A stretch of 46,099 bases of DNA from Verrucomicrobiia bacterium (GTDB lineage Bacteria > Verrucomicrobiota > Verrucomicrobiia > Opitutales > Cerasicoccaceae), in NCBI GenBank assembly GCA_030425485.1, contig JAUIAM010000028.1:1-46099 (forward strand). The letters are read 5' to 3'. The first letter of the stretch is position 1, and each line of letters begins with the position of its first letter. Under the pieces are notes generated by a model. The model worked only from the letters and a program-made list of their open reading frames with translations, did not search any database and was not told where the DNA came from. The position numbers and the translations under genes were made by a program. Below, one piece after another: positions 1-8,781 of the stretch.

Positions 1-551
1 AGGGCATCGACGCCGCCGTCCACGAGACCACGGACTTGCTCCGTGTAGGCCTCGACGAGCTCGTCAAAGGTGACGTTGCGGTACTCGGGGCGCTCGACAT
101 CGGGCGAGAGCGAGCAGGTGCGGTTGGTAGGTCCGATAGCACCAGCCACGAAGCAGGGGCGTCCGTGCTCGGCGGCGAAGTCATCGGCGGTCTTGCGGGC
201 GAGCTCTGAGGCGACCTTGTTCAAGTCGTAAACGATGTCCTCCAGACCGTAGTCGGCCTGGGCGATGCTGGTGCCAGAGAAGGTGTTGGTCTCGATGATG
301 TCACTGCCCGCTGTGAGAAAAGCACGGTGGATGTCAGCGATAATCTCGGGACGGGTGAAGACGAGGAGGTCGTTATTGCCCTTGAGGGCTTTTTCGGCGT
401 CTTTAAATTTGTCCCCGCGAAAGTCTTCTTCTTCGAGCTTGTGCTGCTGGATCATGGTGCCCATTGCGCCGTCCAGAAAGACGATGCGCTGCTCAATCAG
501 GCGGAGGAGCTCCTGGCCACGTGCGGAAAGAGGTTTTTCTGTTATTTGCAT
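1..551 (-). CDS. metH: Methionine synthase (cobalamin-dependent), N-terminal part, cut by window edge
   Basis: The reverse strand from an ATG at 551 stays open to the window edge, giving about 183 residues. They match the homocysteine-binding methyltransferase domain that begins cobalamin-dependent methionine synthase. Visible landmarks are [11 protein letters not shown] near residue 25, a [12 protein letters not shown] block, [11 protein letters not shown], and [20 protein letters not shown] near residue 140. The enzyme moves a methyl group from methyltetrahydrofolate through methylcobalamin to homocysteine in the cytosol. The zinc-binding cysteines, folate, B12 and activation domains would lie beyond base 1. 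A single-domain BHMT-like or MetH-1 split protein cannot be excluded because the 3' part is missing. There is no clear ribosome binding site before the ATG. A good sigma70-type promoter lies just upstream. Confidence 0.9.
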   Translation of the reverse strand, partial: MQITEKPLSARGQELLRLIEQRIVFLDGAMGTMIQQHKLEEEDFRGDKFKDAEKALKGNNDLLVFTRPEIIADIHRAFLTAGSDIIETNTFSGTSIAQADYGLEDIVYDLNKVASELARKTADDFAAEHGRPCFVAGAIGPTNRTCSLSPDVERPEYRNVTFDELVEAYTEQVRGLVDGGVDA

Positions 552-571
552 AGGAATGTCAGTTACGTATC

Positions 572-601
572 ATAATATCAGGATGCGTTGATGCGTTACA
601 A
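572..601 (-). promoter_or_regulatory. Predicted metH promoter with tandem 8-mers in the spacer
   Basis: Read on the minus strand there is TTGTAA (596-601), an 18-base spacer and TATTAT (572-577), about 20 bases before the metH ATG. On the plus strand the spacer region holds two abutting copies of GATGCGTT (582-589 and 590-597). These sit where a repressor would block RNA polymerase, so they are a candidate operator. No protein is assigned to it. Confidence 0.5.
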
Positions 602-677
602 GGGAAAAGTGGAAATTTGTGGGTGAACTTTGTCCTGTGCTTGATGTGGGGCGGGATTACTTGCAGATTGTAAGTTT

Positions 678-2444
678 ATGGTAATTCGGGTCGTAGCGAT
701 CATCATTTTTCTGCTCGGGCTGGCTGTAGGCGGTTATGTGATCTGGCAGGATCGTCAGGACCAAAAGCAGCCCCGATTGCTTGAGCGCGCCCAGCAGGCC
801 TATCAGGAGGGCGAAAATGACCTCATGGTCATGTTGATCGAAGAGGCAGTCGCGCTCGACTCCGATAATGTCGAAGCGCACATCGCTGCGGCGAAGCTGC
901 TGGAGGCCGTCGGTGATCCGCGTGTGGTGATGAACTATGGATCGATTGCTTTTCTAAGCCCGGAGGATTACCAGGCCTTTATGGACTGGATGCTTGCGGT
1001 GGAAAAATACGAGTCCCCGCGCAGCGCTTACAACGCGTACCTGAACTATGAGCAGCAAGGCTTTGGCAAATTAGAGCAGGGAGCGACGTTGGCCAGATTT
1101 GGGGCAACGCTCGCGTTAAAAGTCGAGGACTTTCCCGCGGCTTTGGCCTACCTGCGACGAGCAGTCGAGCTGGAGCCGGAGAATCAACGCTACGCGCTCG
1201 ACTTGGCGGAGTTGGAAGCCGAGGTGCTCCCGGTGGCAGAGCTGGCCCCGACGGTGACTCGCCTGCAGGAGCTTATCGAAGACGAGCAACTGCGCAGCGA
1301 GGCTGCCATCGCTTTACTCGGTCTGTACGAGCGTACGGGGAACGAGTCCGGATTGCGCGAGACAGCGGTGCAGCTCTGGAAGTACGGCGAATACGATCTG
1401 AGTTCGCGCCTGCATGCTCTGGATGCGCTTTACGAGGTGGACAGGGAGGCCTATGCGGCCAAACTCGCCCTTTTACTGGAGGAGCAGGAGCGGCGTCCGG
1501 TTGCCCTTGCTCGCATCCTGAGCTGGCTCAATGAGCACGGGGAGTACGATGCCGTGGTTGCCGCGGCGACTGCCCCGGACGCCCGCTTGCACTTTAAACG
1601 CCCCCCGCTTTCTCCATTGGTGGCGGAGGCCATGGTGCATGCCAATGAGCTCAATGCCTTGGCCGAGTACTATCCGCAGGCGGATTGGACCGGAGAGGAA
1701 GGTTTTGGCTTCTTGCTCTACCCGCTGACGGAGACACGCAACCGCGAGCGGCAGGCGACATTTCCCAACCCGCGGCTAAACCGGTGGCTGCGCTCGGCCC
1801 GTCCGGATGATTTGCGGGAGCTACTGGAGGCGGCGCGACGGATGGATTTTGTGCAGGAACAGGAGTGGATACTGGAAAATATTATCGAGCGTGAGCCTTG
1901 GGAGCGGGAAGCCTACGATGAGCTGATTGCGCTTCTGTCAGCGAAGAAAGCCTCCGTAGCCGAGTACAAGGTGCTGGCCCGGGCGCGGCAGAACTTTCCC
2001 CGCGACCGCGAACTGGCCAATGAGTACGCCTACCTCTCGCTGGTGCTCGATATGGGGCGACTGGAGGCGGTGGAGATCAGCGAAGATAATTTTAACCACG
2101 ATCCGGATAACCGCGACTACCGGGACACGCAGGCCATGGCGTTGTGCATGCTGCGCCGTCCGGCCAAAGCGATCGATCTCCTCTACGGCTATGAGCCGCT
2201 CTCGCCGCGCGGGATGGTGACAAAGGCACTGGCGCATCGCATGCTGGCCGAGTCGGAGGCGCAGAAAGAGCTTATCATGCAGCTTGATCCGGAGGTCATG
2301 TTGCCTGAAGAATGGAAGTTGGTCCTGGGCTCGCAGCAGTATGTGCCCACGATGGCCATCGAGCGGAAACTGGCCAAGCCGGCTGAAAACAAAGCCAGAA
2401 TCCAGGACCGTATGCAAAGAAGTACAGAGGAGACAGATAAATGA
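678..2444 (+). CDS. Membrane-anchored tetratricopeptide-repeat protein
   Basis: A 588-aa protein. Residues 3-24 form one hydrophobic segment (VIRVVAIIIFLLGLAVGGYVIW), most likely an uncleaved signal anchor. The rest is Glu/Leu/Ala-rich helical sequence with TPR-like pairs, for example around residues 35-75 (AQQAYQEGENDLMVMLIEEA) and 145-185 (FPAALAYLRRAVELEPENQRYALDLAELEAE). There is no catalytic motif. TPR proteins serve as protein-binding scaffolds, and the anchor places this one on the periplasmic face of the inner membrane. The stop codon overlaps the start of rsmG (ATGA), so the two genes are translationally coupled. The link to ribosome modification is positional only. The start has no evident ribosome binding site. 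Confidence 0.75.
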   Translation: MVIRVVAIIIFLLGLAVGGYVIWQDRQDQKQPRLLERAQQAYQEGENDLMVMLIEEAVALDSDNVEAHIAAAKLLEAVGDPRVVMNYGSIAFLSPEDYQAFMDWMLAVEKYESPRSAYNAYLNYEQQGFGKLEQGATLARFGATLALKVEDFPAALAYLRRAVELEPENQRYALDLAELEAEVLPVAELAPTVTRLQELIEDEQLRSEAAIALLGLYERTGNESGLRETAVQLWKYGEYDLSSRLHALDALYEVDREAYAAKLALLLEEQERRPVALARILSWLNEHGEYDAVVAAATAPDARLHFKRPPLSPLVAEAMVHANELNALAEYYPQADWTGEEGFGFLLYPLTETRNRERQATFPNPRLNRWLRSARPDDLRELLEAARRMDFVQEQEWILENIIEREPWEREAYDELIALLSAKKASVAEYKVLARARQNFPRDRELANEYAYLSLVLDMGRLEAVEISEDNFNHDPDNRDYRDTQAMALCMLRRPAKAIDLLYGYEPLSPRGMVTKALAHRMLAESEAQKELIMQLDPEVMLPEEWKLVLGSQQYVPTMAIERKLAKPAENKARIQDRMQRSTEETDK

Positions 2445-3103
2445 GTATGCCTGAAGAGATGCGCGCGCGCCTGACCGGGGTAAGCCCCGAGGCTTGGGAA
2501 AAACTTGCTGCGTGGGGAGCGCTGATGCGCGAGTGGAACGCGAAAGTGAACCTTGTGTCCCGCAAGGATATTGACCTGCTGGAGGTGCATCACCTTTCGC
2601 CCTGCCTGGCGATCACGGGCACGCTGAAGCTGATGGCAGGGGCACGTGTGCTGGATGTCGGCACCGGGGGCGGTCTGCCGGGCTTGCCCATGGCGATCTG
2701 CTACCCGCAGGCCCGTTTTCTGCTCGTCGACTCGGTGGGGAAGAAAATTCGCGTGGTTGAAGACATCGCCAAACGGCTGGACCTGAAAAACGTCGAAGTG
2801 CGTCACGCGCGCGTAGAGTCGCTCAAGGGCGGGTACGATTTCGTAACCGGTCGCGCCGTGACCGATATTGCTGTATTCATAAACTGGATACGTCCCTTCG
2901 TCCGCAAAGGGCAGAAGCATTCCATCCCAAACGGGCTGCTCTATTGGCGTGGAGGCGATGTTGACTCCGAAGTAGCGGGGCTGCGCTCACGCCTGCACGG
3001 TCGCATTTCGCTGGAAGAGCGTCTGGGCGATCCGTACTTTCAGCAAAAGTACATCCTGCACTTTCGGGCAGAGGAATTGTATCGGGAGCAAACGGAGAAC
3101 TAG
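2441..3103 (+). CDS. rsmG: 16S rRNA (guanine-N7) methyltransferase RsmG
   Basis: A 220-aa protein of normal size for RsmG (GidB), which uses SAM to methylate N7 of G527 in 16S rRNA. The family N-terminus is present (WNAKVNLVSRKDIDLLEVHHLS), followed by the SAM-binding glycine loop VLDVGTGGGLPGLPMAI at about residues 69-86, LLVDSVGKKIRVV, and the TGRAVTDI segment near residue 145. The ATG at 2441 overlaps the TGA of the TPR gene by four bases, and AGAGGAGA lies just upstream inside that gene as a good ribosome binding site. In many bacteria gidB sits beside gidA or parA. Neither is next to it here. Confidence 0.93.
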   Translation: MSMPEEMRARLTGVSPEAWEKLAAWGALMREWNAKVNLVSRKDIDLLEVHHLSPCLAITGTLKLMAGARVLDVGTGGGLPGLPMAICYPQARFLLVDSVGKKIRVVEDIAKRLDLKNVEVRHARVESLKGGYDFVTGRAVTDIAVFINWIRPFVRKGQKHSIPNGLLYWRGGDVDSEVAGLRSRLHGRISLEERLGDPYFQQKYILHFRAEELYREQTEN

Positions 3104-3136
3104 GCTGTGTTAGCTTAGTTCTTGTCTAAACGATTT

Positions 3137-3224
3137 CACCGCAGAGACGCAAAGTCGCAAAGAGCTTCAGATATGAGCTTTATCTTAGGCAATGCCTAAT
3201 GCTCTTTTGTGTTTTTTGTGCCAT
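3137..3224. repeat. Inverted pair of periodic intergenic repeat with central hairpin
   Basis: A forward copy of the dispersed repeat (CACCGCAGAGACGCAAAGTC and onward to 3164) is followed by a degenerate reverse copy at about 3201-3224 rich in TTTGTG words. Between them is a perfect hairpin, TTAGGC-AAT-GCCTAA, at 3185-3199. It lies between the ends of the convergent rsmG and ABC exporter genes. Confidence 0.6.
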
Positions 3225-3267
3225 TTTTCGGCTATTAACTTATTCAATGAACTTGGCTAGGGCGCTG

Positions 3268-5022
3268 TTAGCTGGGTGTGTTTTGACTGGCGAGCAGGTG
3301 GGCAAAGGCACCGTCGAGTTTGGCGAGTTCCTCGAAGCTGCCGACTTCCTTGATGTGGCCCTTGTGCAGGACGACGATGCGGTCGGCGTTTTTGACCGTG
3401 CTCAAACGGTGGGCGATGGTGATGACCGTGCGCCCCTTGGAGAGGTTGTTCAGCGCGGCCTGGACCTGGCGCTCGCTCTCGTAGTCGAGGGCGGAGGTGG
3501 CTTCGTCAAGAATGAGGATGCTCGGGTTACGCAGGAGGGCGCGGGCAATGGCAATGCGCTGGCGTTGGCCGCCTGAGAGGGCTACCCCGCGTTCGCCGAC
3601 CACGGTGTCAAACCCGTCATCGAGCTCGTCGATAAAGTCCTCGGCGTAGGCCAGGCGGGCGGCTTCGCGGACTTGCTCCATGTTTGCCTCGGGCTGACCG
3701 AAACGGATGTTCTCGGTGATGGTGCCTGAGAGGAGCATGCTGTCCTGCATGACGATGGCGCAGCGGCGGCGGAACTGCCGCATGGCAAGGCGCTCCTGCG
3801 GCATGCCGTCGACGAGGATGCGTCCCTTGCGCGGGGCGTAGAGGCCAAGGATCAGGCTGACCAGGGTGCTCTTGCCGGAACCGGATGGACCGACGAAGGC
3901 CACGTGCTCGCCCGCGTTGACCTTGAGGGTAAAGTCGTGAAGCACGTCGGGCTTTTTCTCGTCGTAGGTAAAGCAGACGTGTTCGAAGTTAATCTCGCCC
4001 CGGATGTGCTGCGGGATGTAGTCGCCATTCCAGCGTTCGACGTAGCCGCTGTCCAGCAGCTCGCGGATGCTGCGGTAGCTCTCCTGCCCGAGGAAGTACT
4101 GCTGGCTGAACGAGGTGATGGATTGAATCGGCATGAGGATGACGGGCAGGGCGACGAGGAAGGCCATGAGCACGCCGTAGCTGGCATAACCGTGTACGAC
4201 CATGATGGCCCCGACGCCGACGATGAGGATGGAGAGGAATTCCTTGGCCGAAAAGGTGAAGACGCCGAGCGAGGTATTGAGCATGATCTGCTTTTGGCGA
4301 CCTGCCCGGAAGCCCTCACTGTGGCTGTCCAGATGGGAGCTGACGGCTTTTTCTTCGCCCAGGCTGCGCACGAGGCGCAGGGCGGAGATGTACTCGCTGG
4401 CGGTGCCGGTCAGGCGTTCGCGGGCCAGACGCACCTGGCGGTTATTCTGCGTGATGCGATTGATGAAGAACATGCGTACAGCGGCGATAATGGGCAGCAT
4501 GAGTACGATGACGACGGTCAGGAGGGGATTCATCGTGGTGATGACCACGATCATGCAGATAGAGTAGGTGAGGGTCGGAATGATGTCGTGGATGATTGGC
4601 ACCAGAGTGCCCTCGACCTGTTGGGTGTCGAAGGCGTACTTGGAGAGCAGACGTCCGGCCTTGGTCCTGTCCAGGAAACCGAAGTTCATGAACTGGAGCT
4701 TGTGGAAAATGCGCGCGCGCAGGTCCAGGACCATGTTGGGAATATTGCGGGAGAGCTCTCGGTTTCCCACTACGGTAAAGATGACATGGAGCCCGATCAG
4801 GCCGAGCACGATGAGCATCATTTGAATGACCCCAAAAATGCTCCCGCCCTTGACCTCGTGGTCGACGATCTGCCGGGTGATGATAGGGATGGGGGCCAGC
4901 ACCATGGTGCGCAGCATGACGAACACAGTGACCTTCTTCAGGCGGGAGCGCTCGCTCCAGATAAACTCCAGGAGCCCTGATTGCTTATGCGTTTGGTATT
5001 CGGTGCTTGTTTTCTTCCCCAT
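3268..5022 (-). CDS. MsbA-type ABC exporter (permease fused to ATPase)
   Basis: A 584-aa half transporter. The first ~320 residues form a six-helix ABC membrane domain, beginning near VFVMLRTMVLAPIPIITRQI. The nucleotide-binding domain follows, with Walker A GPSGSGKST, Q-loop region CAIVMQDSMLLSG, signature LSGGQRQRIAIARALL, Walker B ILILDEATSALD and switch TIAHRLSTV. It should work as a homodimer, pumping a lipid, lipopeptide or drug across the inner membrane. The substrate cannot be read from sequence, so MsbA (lipid A flippase) is possible but not proven. I start at the ATG at 5022 because GGGGTGAG lies just before it. An in-frame GTG at 5061 would add 13 residues. Confidence 0.88.
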   Translation of the reverse strand: MGKKTSTEYQTHKQSGLLEFIWSERSRLKKVTVFVMLRTMVLAPIPIITRQIVDHEVKGGSIFGVIQMMLIVLGLIGLHVIFTVVGNRELSRNIPNMVLDLRARIFHKLQFMNFGFLDRTKAGRLLSKYAFDTQQVEGTLVPIIHDIIPTLTYSICMIVVITTMNPLLTVVIVLMLPIIAAVRMFFINRITQNNRQVRLARERLTGTASEYISALRLVRSLGEEKAVSSHLDSHSEGFRAGRQKQIMLNTSLGVFTFSAKEFLSILIVGVGAIMVVHGYASYGVLMAFLVALPVILMPIQSITSFSQQYFLGQESYRSIRELLDSGYVERWNGDYIPQHIRGEINFEHVCFTYDEKKPDVLHDFTLKVNAGEHVAFVGPSGSGKSTLVSLILGLYAPRKGRILVDGMPQERLAMRQFRRRCAIVMQDSMLLSGTITENIRFGQPEANMEQVREAARLAYAEDFIDELDDGFDTVVGERGVALSGGQRQRIAIARALLRNPSILILDEATSALDYESERQVQAALNNLSKGRTVITIAHRLSTVKNADRIVVLHKGHIKEVGSFEELAKLDGAFAHLLASQNTPS

Positions 5023-5060
5023 GATTCTCACCCCGTTTTGTGCGAAAAAGACGACCCGCA

Positions 5061-5096
5061 CGGCGGGATGCCTTAGCGTTACAGATTATCCCGCCG
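5061..5096. promoter_or_regulatory. Perfect 9-bp inverted repeat between divergent genes
   Basis: CGGCGGGAT (5061-5069) and ATCCCGCCG (5088-5096) are perfect reverse complements separated by 18 bases. They lie in the 145-bp gap between the divergent ABC exporter and carbonic anhydrase genes. This could be an operator or a hairpin in the exporter's leader. Confidence 0.45.
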
Positions 5097-5167
5097 CCTG
5101 GCCACTGCATGCAAGCGCAAAGTATCGCATTGCCTGCATGGGGTGCAGGTGTCCATGATAGCAGGCT

Positions 5168-5716
5168 ATGACTACGCAGCAACGTCTGGACCGTCACTTG
5201 AGCTGTGAGCCGAATATTGATCCTTCGGCTTACGTACACCCGCGCGCCGTCGTGATCGGCGATGTCACCCTGGGGCCAAAGACGAGCGTCTGGCCCTGTG
5301 TGGTCATGCGCGGAGACATCAACAGCATCGAAGTGGGCGAGGGCAGCAACATTCAGGACGGCTCGGTGGTGCACCTGGCCGACGATTATGGCGTAAAGAT
5401 AGGTCGCTACACCACGGTAGGGCACATGGCTATGATCCATGCTTGCACGATCGGTGACGAGTGTCTGATCGGCATGCACTCCACGGTGCTGGACGGGGCC
5501 GTCATTGGTGATCGCGCGGTGATTGGGGCCGGGGCACTCGTGACCAAGGGGATGCAGGTGCCTTCGGGCGCGGTGGTCATGGGCGTGCCGGGAAAGATCG
5601 TCAAGACGATGAGCCCGGAGGAGCAGGCCGAGCTCAGGCACTGGGCCACGAAGTACGTCGAGGTCGCCGCGGGCTTTAAGAAACGCGAGGAGACGAGCGA
5701 AAGCTATTCGTATTAG
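5168..5716 (+). CDS. Gamma-class carbonic anhydrase family protein (left-handed beta helix)
   Basis: A 182-aa protein of the YrdA/CaiE/Cam-like family. It is built of hexapeptide repeats that form a left-handed beta helix, seen as steps such as VVIGDVTLGPKTSVWP, IGDECLIGMHSTVLDGAVI and IGDRAVIGAGALV. The family's active-site residues are present: the MRGDINSIEVGEGSNIQDGSVVH stretch (Arg, Asp, Gln, His) and GHMAMIHACTI, which supplies two more zinc-binding histidines. Homologues trimerise and bind zinc or iron. Some hydrate CO2 and many have no shown activity. The acidic loop with the proton-shuttle Glu of Methanosarcina Cam is not evident, so activity is uncertain. The gene stands alone. Confidence 0.87.
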   Translation: MTTQQRLDRHLSCEPNIDPSAYVHPRAVVIGDVTLGPKTSVWPCVVMRGDINSIEVGEGSNIQDGSVVHLADDYGVKIGRYTTVGHMAMIHACTIGDECLIGMHSTVLDGAVIGDRAVIGAGALVTKGMQVPSGAVVMGVPGKIVKTMSPEEQAELRHWATKYVEVAAGFKKREETSESYSY

Positions 5717-5728
5717 ACTACGCTAAGA

Positions 5729-5788
5729 GGATTTTAACCGCAGGGACGCAGCGCTCTTGCGCTCTGCTTCCTTAGGGTTAAAAAATCC
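5729..5788. repeat. 60-bp imperfect palindrome of the periodic repeat; possible bidirectional terminator
   Basis: Outer arms GGATTTTAACC (5729-5739) and GGTTAAAAAATCC (5776-5788) enclose a second hairpin made from GGACGCAGCGC and GCGCTCTGCTTCC. A forward copy of the dispersed repeat (AACCGCAGGGACGCAG) is thus followed at once by a reverse copy. The element lies between the convergent carbonic anhydrase and M14 genes and could stop transcription both ways. Confidence 0.55.
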
Positions 5789-5813
5789 TTACCCTGAGGC
5801 TTGCCTGCGCAGC

Positions 5814-6569
5814 CTAAAAGACCTGCATGGACACTTCCAGTGCGGCGGTGTGAGCGGCGACGCGGGTCTCCAGCTCACGTCCGCTGGGAGCCTCCAGGGT
5901 ATAGACCATGTCGGTATAGTGTTCCCCGAGGAAGAGGGCTTCGGGCCAGCCGCCGATTTCATCCGGATCAATGTCCGATATGTCGCGGTTGATGAGGCCA
6001 CGGTCGGCTTCGATGCCTTCGATCTCGGCGTTCATGTCGATGCCGCAGATAGGTTCGACGGCGGCGAGGATCTCCCGCCCGATGCTTTTCATGGGACCGG
6101 GGATGTGCTCGTAGAGGTAATAGCCGGTGCTCTCCCAGTCCTCGTGGAGGCAGACCGAGAGGCGAAAATGCCAGTCGAGCTGCTTGAGGAAGCTGCGCTG
6201 GGCCCGGATGTGAGGCGAAGCAAAGGCGTGGTAGTCGCGGTTGAGGTCTCCAAAGCTCGGGTGCTCGCGGGTCTTGGCTGCGAGGGCCTCGGGGTTGAGC
6301 AGAGGCATGAGTACGAGGCCGATGTGTTCGGGGAAGCGGCCTTCCTGCAAGAAACGCAGCAGCGCGAGTGGTCCGGCGGGCTCGTCCCCGTGGATGCCGG
6401 CAGAGATGAAGAGGCTGGGAGCTCCGGGCGCTGGCTGGCGCAGGGCACAGGGCAGGCTGATGCCTTCGTCCTGCCCAAAACTAAGGTCTTCTAACTGGTT
6501 TGCGCGCACGGCGTCCTGCCAGTCGTGTTGAAAGGTTTCGAGCTTGAGTCCTGGGCCGAGGTAAGACAT
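5814..6569 (-). CDS. M14-family zinc carboxypeptidase / succinylglutamate desuccinylase-like protein
   Basis: A 251-aa cytosolic protein (no signal peptide seen). It carries the M14 zinc site: FISAGIHGDEPAGP near residues 54-67 supplies HxxE, and SVCLHEDWES near residue 138 supplies the second histidine. A likely catalytic Glu lies in VYTLEAPSG near residue 225, and an Arg/Asn-type substrate loop (FGDLNRDY) near residue 108. This family includes peptidases that trim cell-wall peptides and deacylases that act on acylated amino acids. The short length and HGDEPAG form favour the desuccinylase/aspartoacylase side. The substrate is unknown. It diverges from the 460-aa gene, with only 50 bp between starts. 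Confidence 0.78.
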   Translation of the reverse strand: MSYLGPGLKLETFQHDWQDAVRANQLEDLSFGQDEGISLPCALRQPAPGAPSLFISAGIHGDEPAGPLALLRFLQEGRFPEHIGLVLMPLLNPEALAAKTREHPSFGDLNRDYHAFASPHIRAQRSFLKQLDWHFRLSVCLHEDWESTGYYLYEHIPGPMKSIGREILAAVEPICGIDMNAEIEGIEADRGLINRDISDIDPDEIGGWPEALFLGEHYTDMVYTLEAPSGRELETRVAAHTAALEVSMQVF

Positions 6570-6619
6570 GAGTTCACTGGTTAATCCCGTTTATCGATTA
6601 GCTAGGGGAAATTTCGCGT

Positions 6620-8002
6620 ATGCGCAACGTTCACGCCATTATTTTTGTCCAGAAGCTCGCCTTGGCGCTCGGCCTGAGCGCTGTGGTGTCTGTCCCGGCT
6701 GCGGGGCACCTGCTCAGTGCCCAGGAGAAGTTGGCCAATAAGCATGAGGAGGAACGCAACGAGGACTTTGTCGACAGCCTCGGTGAACTGGCCCAGGACA
6801 CCCGCGAGGTGAAGTCGATTGCGACGAAAGAGGCCCGCGTTACGGACAGCCAACTCTACGACCTGCTGCAGGAGTACTCCACACGCTTTCCCGGGCTGGT
6901 GGCCTTTGGCGGGAACATGATGATGGGCAAGACCGAGGCCTCCTACGAGTACAAGCGCAACTTCATCACCTGGAAGTACTCCATGGTCTCGGCGGTCAAC
7001 AACATCATCATTCAACCCAATCCCCGCGTTGCGCTGGTCGATCTGGTGACCTTTACCAGTCGCTCGGCAGAGTTTGCCAAGGGTAAGAAGGGCAAGGCAT
7101 TTTTGGGGCCGTTCCAGCCCGAGGTGAGCGAAGCCATCTCCACTGCGGACGAGTGGTCGTGGTGGCTGGCAGATGTCGTGCTCGATGAGGCCGACTACGA
7201 TAAGCTCCGCGAGACGGTGATGGCCTGGTGTGCCAAGAACCCCATGGACAGCTTTTATGGGCCGGATCGCATGGGCTCGCTGGCGGGGGACCGCTACTCG
7301 CCTCCGCCCTCGGAGACCCTGAGCGGTGGCTTGTTCTTTGGAGGGATGGAAGAGGGCATCAACAGCACGGTGAACCAGATGCAGCAGGCAAACCGCAACT
7401 TGCAGAATTTTTATAACCTCATCGACTGGATGCCCGTCTACGCCTACTGGATGACGGAGATCGCTGCCTTTAACTTCCTCAACTCACCCGAGGGTAAGTC
7501 GCTGATCGATTTCGCCCATAAGGTGGGTGAAAATCAGATGAAGCTTGGTCAGTTGGTTGACTACTTTTCCCAGATTAACCGCATCGTGCAGCCGCTGCTG
7601 GATAAAATGGAGGAACCGGAGTATCAGGACTGGCCCGTTCAGGCTTTGGATAGCATCGAGCGCATCAATGAACTCAGTGAGCGGATGATTACGCTGGAGC
7701 AGACCCTGACGAACCTCATCAACGATGTCGAAGGCAAGCCACTGACCGAGCGTTGGGCCAGCATCGACGAGAACATCGCCAAGCTCAGCACCTTGACTGA
7801 AGAGCTCCGTCCGGGCGTGCTTGCCCTACAGGAGATGGGCGACTATAAGAAGGAAGTCTCGCTGCTGATCGAGCAGCTCAAGTGGATGGCAGTGTTCGTC
7901 GGACTATCGTTGTTTGTCTGCCTGCTGGCCTATCGGTTCTTCTCGCACTGGCTGGAGCGTAAGGTTTTTGCGAAAAGCGAATTGCCGCATAAAGAGAGCT
8001 AA
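6620..8002 (+). CDS. Unrecognised secreted protein with C-terminal membrane anchor
   Basis: A 460-aa protein I do not recognise. Residues 8-28 form a signal sequence (FVQKLALALGLSAVVSVPAAG). The body is mostly predicted helix, with a run of Gln/Asn-rich helices at about 245-265 (GGMEEGINSTVNQMQQANRN) and heptad-like sequence at 345-405 (DSIERINELSERMITLEQTL), which suggests a coiled coil. A strong transmembrane segment follows near 417-437 (LKWMAVFVGLSLFVCLLAYRF), with a short basic tail outside it. The layout suggests a periplasmic helical domain tethered to the inner membrane, somewhat like a chemoreceptor sensor without the signalling part. AGGGG lies 12 bases before the start. It is followed 57 bp later by a SYLF-domain gene, perhaps co-transcribed. 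Confidence 0.7.
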   Translation: MRNVHAIIFVQKLALALGLSAVVSVPAAGHLLSAQEKLANKHEEERNEDFVDSLGELAQDTREVKSIATKEARVTDSQLYDLLQEYSTRFPGLVAFGGNMMMGKTEASYEYKRNFITWKYSMVSAVNNIIIQPNPRVALVDLVTFTSRSAEFAKGKKGKAFLGPFQPEVSEAISTADEWSWWLADVVLDEADYDKLRETVMAWCAKNPMDSFYGPDRMGSLAGDRYSPPPSETLSGGLFFGGMEEGINSTVNQMQQANRNLQNFYNLIDWMPVYAYWMTEIAAFNFLNSPEGKSLIDFAHKVGENQMKLGQLVDYFSQINRIVQPLLDKMEEPEYQDWPVQALDSIERINELSERMITLEQTLTNLINDVEGKPLTERWASIDENIAKLSTLTEELRPGVLALQEMGDYKKEVSLLIEQLKWMAVFVGLSLFVCLLAYRFFSHWLERKVFAKSELPHKES

Positions 8003-8059
8003 CCGCCTCTACCTTTGGCATTGACGGCAGTGGATTATGGGCAGAATCTATCCAGCATT

Positions 8060-8755
8060 ATGAAACTACCTGTCGTATTGTTGACATTATTCGTTCCATT
8101 TCTGCTCCAGGCAGAATCCCAGCTCGAGACCGAGCTCGCCAAGGTAAAGACGGCCATCTCCGAGGCCGACGATATTCTGGCCGCCAATCAGAAGGACCCG
8201 AAGACCGCCATCCCTCACGAGGTGCTGGCTGAATCCGAGGCCGTCCTCATCGTAAAGCTCGAAGGTGCTGCTATTGGCATCGGCGGTTATGGTGGCACGG
8301 GTATTGCCATGGTGAACAACATCGATAACTGGAGCCCGCCCGCGGTCTACAGCGTTACCGGTGGTAGCCTCGGCATCGAGATCGGTGGCACGGAAACGGA
8401 CCTGATCGCCGTTTACATGAACAAGAAGTCGCTCAAGTCCCTCTACGACAAGTCCATCAAGTGGGGCGTTGGCCTGAGCGTTAAGGCTGGCCCGATCGGC
8501 GGCACCGCATCTGCTAACCAGTGGAAGGACGCCGACATCCTCGTTTACCGCGTCTACAAGGGCATCAAGCTGGGTGTCTCCTTCAGTGGTGGCAGCCTTG
8601 ACTTCAATGAAGAGCTCAACGCTGCTCTCTACGAAGAGCCGAGCATCACGGCTAACGACATCTTTGGCCTGCGCGTGCCGATGCCTGCCGAGGCCAAGGA
8701 CATCACCGATGAGCTGCGCAAGCTCTCCTACGAAGACAGCTCCCTGTCCAAGTAG
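8060..8755 (+). CDS. Secreted SYLF-domain (Ysc84-like) lipid-binding protein
   Basis: A 231-aa protein with an N-terminal signal peptide ([20 protein letters not shown]). The rest matches the SYLF/Ysc84 fold: a helical lead-in ([18 protein letters not shown]), then [25 protein letters not shown] and a glycine-rich beta domain through [24 protein letters not shown] proteins bind phosphoinositides in eukaryotes. In bacteria they are secreted or periplasmic and their role is unsettled, with membrane association or phospholipid binding the usual proposal. I start at the ATG at 8060 because upstream in-frame codons would precede the signal peptide with polar sequence. A strong terminator follows the stop. 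Confidence 0.85.
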   Translation: MKLPVVLLTLFVPFLLQAESQLETELAKVKTAISEADDILAANQKDPKTAIPHEVLAESEAVLIVKLEGAAIGIGGYGGTGIAMVNNIDNWSPPAVYSVTGGSLGIEIGGTETDLIAVYMNKKSLKSLYDKSIKWGVGLSVKAGPIGGTASANQWKDADILVYRVYKGIKLGVSFSGGSLDFNEELNAALYEEPSITANDIFGLRVPMPAEAKDITDELRKLSYEDSSLSK

Positions 8756-8781
8756 TAAGCGGCTCAAAAGCACTTTTTACG

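Noticed and set aside
3904-4980. Long antisense frames opposite the ABC exporter, and similar ones opposite gcvP, gltX, galE and murJ
   Set aside because: These are frame shadows caused by high GC and codon bias. They are rich in His, Asp and Gly without folds, while the opposite strand has clear conserved families.
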